64,000 nucleotides of DNA from Leptolyngbya iicbica LK (lineage in GTDB: Bacteria; Cyanobacteriota; Cyanobacteriia; Phormidesmidales; Phormidesmidaceae), in contig NZ_QVFV01000007.1 of NCBI RefSeq assembly GCF_004212215.1, positions 1 to 64,000 on the forward strand, written 5' to 3'. Numbering within the stretch: position 1 is the stretch's first letter; each line of letters opens with the position of its first letter. Below, piece by piece: positions 56,851 through 64,000 of this stretch. The notes under the pieces are model-generated. The model ran no database searches. It had not been told where the DNA came from and saw nothing but the letters and a program-made list of their open reading frames with translations. A program made the position numbers and the translations under genes.

Positions 56851-57641
56851 GATGCCCGCACCTCGGCAGCATCAAACACTTGCTTGAGCTTAGTGATGGG
56901 CAGCCCACCAAAGGTCATCTCCAAGTTCTCTTTGGTGAAGGTGTCGGCGGTTTTGCCCTCAGCCAGAATCGTGCGGTTGAGCAAAATGACGCGATCGCAA
57001 AACGTCGAGATGGACGCCAGATCGTGGGTCGAAATCAGAATCGTATGGCCCTCGGCCCGCAATTGCAGCAGCAGGTCAATCATGCCTTTTTCCGTTTTGA
57101 CATCGACCCCGGTGAAGGGTTCATCCAGCAAAATCACCTTGCCTTCCTGAGCCAGCGCCCGCGCCAGAAAAGCCCGCTTCTTTTGACCGCCCGAGAGTTC
57201 GCCGATTTGGCGATCGCGATAGGGCACCATGCCCACCCGCTCCAGACTTGACATCACCAAGCGCCGATCTTTCTGACTGGGCATCCGCAACAGATTCATG
57301 TAGCCATAGCGGCCCATCATCACCACGTCGTACACGCTGACGGGAAAATTCCAATCCACTTCGTCAGCCTGGGGCACATAGGCCATCAACTGCCGCTTTT
57401 GGGCCTTTTGCACCGGCAAACCGCCCACCCGCACCCGGCCCTGGTTCGGCTGCAAAAATCCCATGATGGATTTGAACAACGTTGATTTGCCTGAACCGTT
57501 GGGTCCCACCAGCGCTGTAATCGTGCCCGGCTCAACAGTGCAACTGGCGTTATACAGCGCCAAGCGGGCGTTATTGTACGTCACGCTGACGTTATCAACA
57601 GAGATATCGAGATGGGGAACTGGGGGAACTGTGGTTTGCAT
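56847..57641 (-). CDS. mntA: Manganese ABC transporter ATPase
   Basis: A 264-residue ABC ATPase with Walker [14 protein letters not shown] (about 41-53), Q-loop [10 protein letters not shown], signature [15 protein letters not shown], Walker [13 protein letters not shown], and switch His in ISTHDLAS. Part of the MntCAB operon. It drives import with the permease MntB. The spacer to mntC contains simple repeats (57657-57712). Confidence 0.92.
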   Translation of the reverse strand: MQTTVPPVPHLDISVDNVSVTYNNARLALYNASCTVEPGTITALVGPNGSGKSTLFKSIMGFLQPNQGRVRVGGLPVQKAQKRQLMAYVPQADEVDWNFPVSVYDVVMMGRYGYMNLLRMPSQKDRRLVMSSLERVGMVPYRDRQIGELSGGQKKRAFLARALAQEGKVILLDEPFTGVDVKTEKGMIDLLLQLRAEGHTILISTHDLASISTFCDRVILLNRTILAEGKTADTFTKENLEMTFGGLPITKLKQVFDAAEVRAS

Positions 57642-57656
57642 AGTAAGTCGTTGGTT

Positions 57657-57712
57657 GAGTTTTGAATTTTGAATTTTGAGGTTTTGAATTTTGAGGTTTT
57701 GAGTTTTAGGTC
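57657..57712. repeat. Short T-rich direct repeats between mntA and mntC
   Basis: The segment has repeats of TTTTGAATTTTGAGG and shorter variants (about three copies). Typical of simple intergenic repeats in cyanobacteria; it lies inside the mnt operon. Confidence 0.7.
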
Positions 57713-57789
57713 TTGGGTTTATCTGTCCACTCGCAATGATGTCCAGTCACTTGCTCCCTATCTCCCCCGCTCCCCTGCCCATTTCCCGC

Positions 57790-58791
57790 CTACTCCACAT
57801 TTGCCCCTGCCAACAACCCGTTCGCAATCACGCGGGCATCGTATTCCAATAGGTCTAGAAAGGTCGGCACGGGACCTTCCTCTGTGGAAAGGGAATCGAC
57901 GTAGAGGTTGCCGCCAAACCGGGCCCCGGTGGTTTGGGCCACTTGCTTTTGGCCGTCGTCGCTGACCGTGCTTTCGCAAAAGATGGTGGGCACGTCGTTA
58001 GCTTTGACCTGCTCAATGACGGTCTGCACCTGCTTGGGGGTGAATTGCTGTTCGGCGTTAATCGGCCACAGGTAAATTTCCTTCATGCCGTAGTCTCGCG
58101 CCAGGTAGGAGAACGCCCCTTCGCAACTCACGAGATAGCGCTGGTCATCGGGCACTTGCGCCAAATCAGCGGTGAGTTGCGCGTCGATCGCTTTCAACTT
58201 TTCGCTATAGGCGGCGGCATTGGCGTTGTAATAGTCGGCGTTGTCGGGGTCGAGTTCTACAAAGGCTTGGCGAATATTTTCGACATAAACCAGCGCGTTG
58301 CGGGGCGACATCCAGGCGTGGGGATTCGGCTTGTCGGTATACGGCCCCTCGGCGATGGGAATCGGTTCGATGCCCTCGGTCAAGAGCACAGAAGGGACAT
58401 CTTCGACATTGCCCAAAAATTGCTCAAACCAGCGCTCCAGATTCATGCCGTTGTAGAGCAACAGATCTGCTTCTTGGGCTTTCACAATGTCGCTGGGGGT
58501 CGGCTCATAGCCGTGAATTTCGGCCCCGATGCGCGTGATGGACTGGACGTCGAGCTTGTCGCCCGCGACGTTTTGCGCCATATCGGCCAACACCGTGAAG
58601 GTGGTTAAAACCTGCTTTTTGCTTTTAGTGGCCGTCTCTGATGTGGTCTCGGCAACCGTCTCTGACGTGGTCGCAGCTTCTTGAGAGGACGAGGAGGGCG
58701 CGGTTGCAGTCGTTCCACACCCGGTCAGCCAAACCCCGATCGCGAGTCCAGATCCGATTAATGCCCCCCGCAGAGAAAGTGATGCTGCCAT
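57790..58791 (-). CDS. mntC: Manganese-binding periplasmic protein MntC
   Basis: A 333-residue cluster A-I solute-binding protein. Lipoprotein-like N terminus (WLTGCGTTAT). Metal ligands are visible as His in EIHGYEPTPSD, His in PNPHAWMSPRN, Glu in VSCEGAFSYLARDYG and Asp in YVDSLSTEEG. The H, H, E, D set matches MntC of Synechocystis rather than ZnuA (H, H, H, D), which favours Mn over Zn. The order mntC-mntA-mntB equals the Synechocystis mntCAB operon. Mn feeds the photosystem II cluster. No MntS/MntR kinase-regulator genes are present. Confidence 0.92.
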   Translation of the reverse strand: MAASLSLRGALIGSGLAIGVWLTGCGTTATAPSSSSQEAATTSETVAETTSETATKSKKQVLTTFTVLADMAQNVAGDKLDVQSITRIGAEIHGYEPTPSDIVKAQEADLLLYNGMNLERWFEQFLGNVEDVPSVLLTEGIEPIPIAEGPYTDKPNPHAWMSPRNALVYVENIRQAFVELDPDNADYYNANAAAYSEKLKAIDAQLTADLAQVPDDQRYLVSCEGAFSYLARDYGMKEIYLWPINAEQQFTPKQVQTVIEQVKANDVPTIFCESTVSDDGQKQVAQTTGARFGGNLYVDSLSTEEGPVPTFLDLLEYDARVIANGLLAGANVE

Positions 58792-59164
58792 ACCGATGAA
58801 ATACTTTTCACAATCGTTTCATATTTCATTTTTACCTCATTTTTGAAAAAGTGACTAGCCAAAGCGATCGCTCACGCTCTGGTTCCATGCATCGATGGGG
58901 GTTGAAAATGATTCCGATTTGGAGAATTTGTCCGCATTCCTCTGGTTTCCCTAGAACCAGTGATGTGGCGGTTTTGTCAGCTGGTCAAGGGGGCTCAGCA
59001 GTCTGTTAGCCCGATGACTCACTGGGCTGGCGCTGCCGAACCGTTGCGATCGCTATCAGCCCCCAGAAAGTTGATAGTTAGAGGGGGGCAGATTTGCCCG
59101 ATACTCCTGCCAGATCATCCCGGAGAGCGGGAAGGTATCGATCCCCAACTCTCCGGGATGTGGT
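58792..59164. other. Spacer upstream of mntC
   Basis: No supported gene; carries the mntC promoter (AT-rich, ttcatatttcatttttacctcattttt around 58818-58845). The right part holds a 12-bp hairpin (59116-59160). Confidence 0.5.
59116..59160 (-). terminator. Hairpin directly after the SIMPL gene
   Basis: CATCCCGGAGAG (59116-59127) and CTCTCCGGGATG (59149-59160), a perfect 12-bp stem with 21-nt loop, starting 5 bp past the SIMPL stop. No T-run; the stem may act as a terminator or stabiliser. Confidence 0.5.
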
Positions 59165-59884
59165 TTAGTAGCGGATTTGCAACGTGACGGTCGCGTTGAT
59201 CGTTTGCTCGCCGCCAATCACAGGCGTAGATGCCGCTAGAGAGTCCGCTGCTGCCAACCGAGGTTGCGGGATGGGCATCGGGGGAGCCGCGCCGTTGATT
59301 TGAATGCTGACGATTTCTTCGGCGTTGAAGTCTAGCGTGCCCAACACCACTTGGGCTTGAGTCTGAGCATCAGCAACCGCCCGTTGTAAAGCCACATTGC
59401 GCGCCGCCTCGATCGCGGCATCGCTGGCGCGGAAGCTCACCCCTTGAATGCGGGTCGCCCCCGCTGTCACCGCGTCATCCAGCAGAGCGCCCACAGCATC
59501 AATGGGCATTTCAAAGCTGACGGTATTGGTGGCGGTGTATCCCGTGAGGGCGCGCTGATTGTCGAAGTTGCGATATTGGGGATTGAGCTGGATGCCGGTG
59601 GTTTGCAATTGCCCGACATTGCGATCGCGAAGCAAGGCCACCACCGCCGTTGACCGTTGGGCGGCTTCTGCCTGGGCAGCTTCGGCCGTGTCAGCCTCGA
59701 CTTCGACCCCCAAACTGACCTGAGCAATCGACGTTTCAATTCGGTCTTCGCCCTGGCCAGTCACGGTCAATACTCTCATCGCAGCTTCCTGAGCGATCGC
59801 GGGGGGCGTCATCATCGGGGCCATGACGCCGACTCCTGTTAATAGCGCCCAACTTAAACAAGCAGTCGAAAATACCTTCCTCAC
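59165..59884 (-). CDS. SIMPL domain (DUF541) exported protein
   Basis: A 239-residue protein with a signal peptide (FSTACLSWALLTGVGVMAPMMTPPAIA). SIMPL core: RVLTVTGQGEDRIETSIAQVSLGVEVEAD, RSTAVVALLRDRNVGQLQTTGIQLNPQY, YTATNTVSFEMPIDAVGALLDDAV. Role unknown; OMP26/BP26-like periplasmic fold. Confidence 0.87.
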   Translation of the reverse strand: MRKVFSTACLSWALLTGVGVMAPMMTPPAIAQEAAMRVLTVTGQGEDRIETSIAQVSLGVEVEADTAEAAQAEAAQRSTAVVALLRDRNVGQLQTTGIQLNPQYRNFDNQRALTGYTATNTVSFEMPIDAVGALLDDAVTAGATRIQGVSFRASDAAIEAARNVALQRAVADAQTQAQVVLGTLDFNAEEIVSIQINGAAPPMPIPQPRLAAADSLAASTPVIGGEQTINATVTLQIRY

Positions 59885-59979
59885 AGTTCACCTTTCTAGT
59901 AACAACTGCTACTAAGATGCCAGCAGTTCTCCGGCAACTGCGCAATGTTGCGATTTTGGCAACGCTGAATTGGGGTGAG

Positions 59980-60213
59980 TTAATCGGTGGCTTCAGCCGT
60001 GCCTGCCATGTGAACTTCAAACACAAGGTCATCAACCGCCACGACATCACCAGCAAAGAGTTTGCGCCCGCGCCGCAGTTCCATTTCGCCGTTCACTTCC
60101 ACATAGCCATTTTGAATGAGTTGCTTGGCCTGGCCGCCTGACTGCACGACCTGCTGCCACTTCAAAAATTGATCTAGCTTAATGAACGGTTCGCCGGTTG
60201 CTGTCGTACCCAT
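59980..60213 (-). CDS. S4-domain RNA-binding protein (YaaA/RlbA-like)
   Basis: A 77-residue protein that is a stand-alone S4 fold: FIKLDQFLKWQQVVQSGGQA, IQNGYVEVNGE, LRRGRKLFAGD. These bind structured RNA, perhaps the ribosome. The nearest relative is YbcJ/YaaA-type. No operon partner. Confidence 0.85.
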   Translation of the reverse strand: MGTTATGEPFIKLDQFLKWQQVVQSGGQAKQLIQNGYVEVNGEMELRRGRKLFAGDVVAVDDLVFEVHMAGTAEATD

Positions 60214-60525
60214 CGTGGTTATCGCCTCAATTATCCTTTTAGTTTACGGGGCAACCATGGCGCGATCGCGCTAGCATTGAGCCGACTGTCTCGCGAACAC
60301 CGGTTCCCTGACAGTACAAAAGCGGTAAGCTGCCGCAATCCACCCTTGTGAATCCAGCAACCTACCGCTTTCAATGCCTTCACACTGCTGGGTGAATCAC
60401 TGCGGAAAGCCCGAACAACAGTCTTTTCCTGACCACGCTGGTAGTTTTACCATCAGGCAAAGTTCAGAGCATGACTGCATCTACTTCGTAATATTCAATT
60501 CTGACAGTGGCCCCAAAACCTGCCT
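60214..60525. other. Spacer containing a nested-stem structured element
   Basis: No gene. AAAGCGGTA (60319-60327) pairs with TACCGCTTT (60363-60371); inside, GCTG/CAGC and CAC/GTG can also pair, giving a hairpin of about 53 nt. It could be a small RNA, a terminator of rbp or an mRNA element. Confidence 0.4.
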
Positions 60526-60834
60526 CTAGAGGGGATTACTCTTGAGGCGATCGCCACCATCATTGCGTCGCCCACCGCCCCCACCACTGTCATTCCGGGG
60601 GCGAGCCTTATTGACTCGCAATTCACGCCCGAGCCACTCAGCGCCATCCAGCTCCGAGATCGCCTTATCTTCATGGGCGTCTTCTGCCATCTCCACAAAG
60701 GCAAATCCACGCTTCCGGCCAGTTTCCCGATCGGTCGGCAAGCTAATGCGCTTAACCTCACCATATTCAGCAAACACCTCGCGTAGATCATCCTCCTCCG
60801 CTTGAAACGACAAATTACCGATGTAGATAGTCAC
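60526..60834 (-). CDS. rbp: RRM-type RNA-binding protein (cyanobacterial Rbp)
   Basis: A 102-residue RRM protein: RNP-2 IYIGNLSF (about residues 3-10) and RNP-1 KRGFAFVEM (about 41-49), then a Gly/Arg/Asp-rich tail (SGGGGGRRNDGGDRL). Cyanobacterial Rbps are cold-inducible or membrane-targeted mRNA chaperones. GGAG six bases before the GTG at 60834 sets that start; the TTG at 60846 (four residues longer) precedes the GGAG and is unlikely. Confidence 0.88.
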   Translation of the reverse strand: MTIYIGNLSFQAEEDDLREVFAEYGEVKRISLPTDRETGRKRGFAFVEMAEDAHEDKAISELDGAEWLGRELRVNKARPRNDSGGGGGRRNDGGDRLKSNPL

Positions 60835-60846
60835 AGTACTCTCCAA

Positions 60847-61758
60847 ACAAACCTAAAAGCAGATCTGATATCTCACCCAATCGCTCAAGAAATGTCTGCA
60901 ATAGACCAGGAACTTGGCGAGATATTTGGTGCAATCATAGCCGATTAAAATTTGAACCTTAGTAGTCCACCTCACATGTCGGCAATCTTGGCTAGCCGCG
61001 AAACTGTTAGTTATCACAGCTAACGCAAAACGACGCCGAAACCCTGCCTCTTGGGCCTGCGAGCTTCCTCCTGGCGAGTTGCTAAGAATTGTGTATCACC
61101 AAATCGTCTGTCTAAATGCCGGTATGGGGCAAGGTCAAAGAAGCTGGAAATTGACTATTCCTCTTCGTCGTTTAAGCGATCACCCTCTCTGGTTAGCTCT
61201 TTGAGTATTTGTCGCCTTTCTTGGCCTCGTGAGGTTCATTAGATATCACCGGAATCCCTCCCCTGGCGTCGTTCAGCAAACATTTTAGTAAGAACATATC
61301 CTGACTTAGCCCAGGCTTCAGCAGAAGTCTTCCCAAAAGATTCTTCACGAAGATATAAATGGATCACCAACTTGCTACGATTGCACCTCAATAGAGCAAG
61401 AAAACACTATACGTTCCCTGACAAACACTCAGTCAGATCGTATCTTTGAACTTGAGACTATCTTCAAAAAGTCCTAACATAAGCTCGTAGCTTGAATTGC
61501 ATAGGTCCACAGATAGTCATTAGGCCTTTGAGATAATTGATATCATTGCAGGTCCTCTAGCGCAGTAGACCGGCTCAAAAGAGAAAATTTTCCCTGTCGG
61601 AAACTCGGTTTCTTTAGTGAACATCTCCCAAACCTATTCGTAGCAAGTTCATGCTTGCTACGATGAATTTTGTTCAGCCATTCAATGGCTTATCTAGAAC
61701 AGCAGTGAAAATCGATCTCTCGTTTTAATCAAGCCATGAAGTAGTAAACCAGGATTTC
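60847..61758. other. Long spacer with a possible decayed minus-strand gene
   Basis: About 910 bp. Left part is probably the long 5' leader and promoter of rbp. The middle holds the remnant described at 61155-61367. The right part (61560-61750) carries the DUF3365 gene promoter. A 63-codon plus-strand frame (61051-61242) is antisense to the remnant and rejected. Confidence 0.4.
61155..61367 (-). pseudogene. Possible gene remnant with two in-frame stops
   Basis: On the minus strand a GTG-led frame of 42 codons reads VIHLYLREESFGKTSAEAW, then KSGYVLTKMFAERRQGRDSG and ends at TAA-TGA (61236-61241). In the same frame it continues TSRGQERRQILKELTREGD and ends with DEEE before a TAG. Protein-like composition on both sides of the stop pair suggests decay of one reading frame. 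No family identified. Confidence 0.35.
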
Positions 61759-62640
61759 ATGAAGCTTCAAAATCGATTAGCCATCGTTATTTTAGTAATC
61801 TTTTTCGGGGGTTGGCTAATTGCTGGTGCTTCTGCATTTATTCTAGAAAAGCAGGATGCCCGTGCCAATGTTGCTAATACCGCACGGATTTTACTCAGCA
61901 CAGCAATTTCGGCTCGTAACTACACAACCGAAAGAATCGAGCCACTCTCAATCAATGATGATGGTTTTGTCAGAGAAACAGTACCTTCTTTCGCCGCTCA
62001 GGAACTTTTTGACAGATTGAATGAAGACTATCCTGGTTATAGCTATAGTGAGCGTGCCCTCAATCCTACAAACCCTAAAGACTTAGCTGAGGCGTGGCAA
62101 GTAGAGCTGATTCAGTATTTTATTCAAAATCCAGATGCAAATGAGGTCGTTGACGAACGCGTTAATCGTGGTGGGCAGTCCACATTATTCGTCGCGGAGC
62201 CGATTCGCGTCAACTCAACCAGTTGTCTGGAATGTCATAGCACACCAGATGTTGCCCCTCCAGGACTTATCAAAACCTATGGGCGCTCTAACGGATTTGG
62301 CTGGGAGCTGAATGAAACAATTGGAACGAGAATTATCTCGGTTCCGACAGAGATTCAGGATCAGCAGGCAATTAGTTCTGTCTTTTCCTATCTTGTACTG
62401 ATTGCTGGGGTTTTCTTACTAGCTTATGCGGCCTTGAGCATTATCGTTCGGAAGTGGCTCACGATTCCCCTGGGGAAAATCACTCAACTCGTGGAAGAAA
62501 TCAGCCTGAGAGAAACCGAAATTGAGAGTCAATTACCCGAAGACAGAACGGATGCCATTGGGCGACTTAATCGATCGATTAATCGACTGATTACGACTTT
62601 GAATAAAGCGCTACTGAATAAAGAAGAAAATATTCGTTAG
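61759..62640 (+). CDS. DUF3365 (Tll0287-like) haem-binding membrane sensor
   Basis: A 293-residue protein. An N-terminal membrane helix (about 6-28), an extracytoplasmic DUF3365/Tll0287 domain (about 35-200) with the haem motif C-L-E-C-H in NSTSCLECHSTP, a second helix (about 208-232) and a cytoplasmic HAMP-like helix pair (RKWLTIPLGKITQLVEEISL, DAIGRLNRSINRLI). No kinase or output domain follows within the protein. The tandem MscS gene 26 bp downstream suggests the pair works together. The family is a c-type haem sensor or redox protein. Confidence 0.82.
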   Translation: MKLQNRLAIVILVIFFGGWLIAGASAFILEKQDARANVANTARILLSTAISARNYTTERIEPLSINDDGFVRETVPSFAAQELFDRLNEDYPGYSYSERALNPTNPKDLAEAWQVELIQYFIQNPDANEVVDERVNRGGQSTLFVAEPIRVNSTSCLECHSTPDVAPPGLIKTYGRSNGFGWELNETIGTRIISVPTEIQDQQAISSVFSYLVLIAGVFLLAYAALSIIVRKWLTIPLGKITQLVEEISLRETEIESQLPEDRTDAIGRLNRSINRLITTLNKALLNKEENIR

Positions 62641-62666
62641 CCCTGTTGATCATTCCATACAGCTGC

Positions 62667-64000
62667 ATGCTTAACTCAAGAATTATCCTGGTGAGTGCCT
62701 TAACGGGTTTCACGCTATTCGTTTATTTACTGCTGATCAATAGTCCACAGACGACCCCGGAAGCTTTGGTCGAGGTTTTTCAGGCGATCGTGCTAGTTGG
62801 GCTCAGCATCATTGTTGTTGATATCCTTTCTTTCCTACTCATTAACGTTTGGTTTGTCAGAGCCACGCGCAAACAGCCTTCTGATCTGTTAAAAATCGTT
62901 GTCTCTATTCTCCTATATGTTGCCTGCGCATTTGTGATCTTTCCGATATTGGGGCGCGACATTACGGCCTTAGCCGCAACGTCGGCGATCGCAAGTGCGA
63001 TCATTGGCTTTGCTTTACAAACTCCGTTAGGCAACTTTCTCTCGGGGGTGTTTCTTCAGTTTGACCAACCCTTTCATATCGGCGATCGCGTCCGGTTTAA
63101 CGGATACGAAGGTAACATCGCCAAAATGGATTGGCGATCAACCGAAATTCGCTTGAATTCGGGAGAGATTTTGCACGTGCCGAATAGCTCAATTGCTCAA
63201 AACTTAATTGGCGTAATCGCAACTGGCAGTTCGGTATATCGCACGATAGAGTTTACGGCTCCTGCGACTGTTCCTCCTGGCAAAGTTGCTGAAGTTGCCA
63301 CTAATGCCGTCTTAAATACGCCTAATCCCAACATTGATGTCGACCAACCTGTTTTCACCCGAATGGGGATATACAGTCTTGATGAAACTCAGTATCGGCT
63401 TTTCTACTACCCCAAAAGTCATCACCAGGCAGAGATTCACACCGACTCAGAAATCCGATGTCGGCTGTGGTACGCGCTCAGCCGAGCTGGCTTTGGCAAT
63501 CAGCATCAATTGAGTGAGTCCAAGCACATTCAGCCACTTATTCAAGGCATTGAGTTCTTCCAAGAGTTGAGTCACCAAGCCCAGCAGGGGGTCATCAAAA
63601 ATTCCCAAAAGTTGCTTTTTGATACTGGTGAATTGCTGACCAAGCGAACATTTCCGCCAGAGGCGCTAATCATCGTGCTCAAAGGAGAAATCGAGATTCA
63701 ACTAGAGGCGACCAAGCCAGCGGGCAGTCAAACATTTACTCCATCATTTACTCCGTTTAGCCGTCGGCCCAAAACTTCATCACGCTACCCCCTGAATCCC
63801 CGACTGCTCAATCGAGCCGCTAGCCAATTAGCGAGTCATATTGGTCCCATTGCATTCCCGTTGACCCAACGTAAAGCTCAAGATGTCGCCTCGGCATATT
63901 GTTTGTATGAGGCGTTAGGGCAGGAAATTTCTGACCCTCAGGAACGGCGAGCATTTTTGAGTTATCAACCCCAAGCACCAACAGAAAGATTTAGACGCGG
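62667..64000 (+). CDS. MscS-type channel with cNMP-binding-like tail (partial)
   Basis: The frame from ATG 62667 is open to the window end (444 codons). Three membrane helices (N-terminal VSALTGFTLFVYLLLI, AIVLVGLSIIVVDIL and VVSILLYVACAFVIFPIL) precede the MscS pore/beta core: AIASAIIGFALQTPLGNFLSGVF, FHIGDRVRFNGYEGNIAKMDWRSTEIRL, LHVPNSSIAQNLI. The C-terminal segment beyond residue about 310 (QKLLFDTGELLTKRTFPPEA, LIIVLKGEIEI) resembles a cyclic-nucleotide-binding domain entry. The end of this region is beyond the window. It belongs to the MscS/cNMP-gated channel group found in cyanobacteria. It follows the DUF3365 gene by 26 bp. Confidence 0.82.
   Translation, partial: MLNSRIILVSALTGFTLFVYLLLINSPQTTPEALVEVFQAIVLVGLSIIVVDILSFLLINVWFVRATRKQPSDLLKIVVSILLYVACAFVIFPILGRDITALAATSAIASAIIGFALQTPLGNFLSGVFLQFDQPFHIGDRVRFNGYEGNIAKMDWRSTEIRLNSGEILHVPNSSIAQNLIGVIATGSSVYRTIEFTAPATVPPGKVAEVATNAVLNTPNPNIDVDQPVFTRMGIYSLDETQYRLFYYPKSHHQAEIHTDSEIRCRLWYALSRAGFGNQHQLSESKHIQPLIQGIEFFQELSHQAQQGVIKNSQKLLFDTGELLTKRTFPPEALIIVLKGEIEIQLEATKPAGSQTFTPSFTPFSRRPKTSSRYPLNPRLLNRAASQLASHIGPIAFPLTQRKAQDVASAYCLYEALGQEISDPQERRAFLSYQPQAPTERFRR

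Overview
The window is chromosomal DNA of a cyanobacterium, most likely a filamentous, Leptolyngbya/Nodosilinea-like organism. The octamer gcgatcgc (HIP1) and its cores recur throughout. Genes typical of oxygenic phototrophs are present: cytochrome c6, the aerobic Mg-protoporphyrin cyclase AcsF, an MntCAB manganese importer, cyanobacterial DUF families (DUF1636, DUF2839, DUF4278, DUF3365) and a hetZ-patU type pair. The filamentous assignment is an inference from hetZ/patU. I saw no transposase, prophage, CRISPR array or rRNA. One tRNA (Val, CAC) is visible.

Layout. 0.3-6.8 kb: sulfotransferase, an ammonium transporter fused to a PAS/histidine kinase, a quinone-reductase-like dehydrogenase, an unknown protein and an SH3 protein. 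7-10 kb: hetZ-patU operon with its terminator, a divergent unknown gene and tRNA-Val. 10.5-20 kb: zinc peptidase, His-rich exported protein, TPR protein overlapping petJ, OmpR-type regulator, rplI, small membrane proteins, a DinG-like helicase with decayed motifs, PhzF, and pentapeptide and DUF4278 proteins. 20-26.6 kb: a 1799-residue CheB/CheR/PAS/GGDEF/EAL protein and a small membrane protein. 27-34 kb: a micro-ORF with a 14-bp inverted repeat, a cobalamin riboswitch ahead of a DUF1636 gene, a CHAT protease-like protein, adenosine deaminase, GlgX, YccF and an HMA metal-binding protein.

34.3-39.7 kb is a visibly AT-richer island. It holds a translationally coupled pair of AAA_35 NTPases: one has an N-terminal HTH, the other carries a probable pseudokinase, one membrane span and a repeat-rich tail. 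A phased inverted-repeat operator separates the pair from a divergent small membrane protein. This is the best candidate for an undescribed signalling or conflict system here.

40-51.4 kb: gatB, a Gfo/Idh/MocA oxidoreductase with a CatB-type acetyltransferase, a gamma-glutamylcyclotransferase-like protein, cobM, a STAS-sugar transferase fusion, an unusually long recJ and an FAD monooxygenase. 51.6-61 kb: rpsU, a putative outer-membrane protein, acsF, a SLATT membrane protein, mntCAB, a SIMPL protein, an S4 protein and an RRM protein. 61-64 kb: a possible gene remnant, then a DUF3365 haem-binding sensor in tandem with an MscS channel (cut by the window end) carrying a cNMP-binding-like tail.

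Functionally the window mixes housekeeping genes (translation, chlorophyll, cobalamin, Mn uptake, glycogen) with a dense set of signalling proteins. Coordinates of hairpins and repeats were read by eye. GC statements are visual impressions, not counts.
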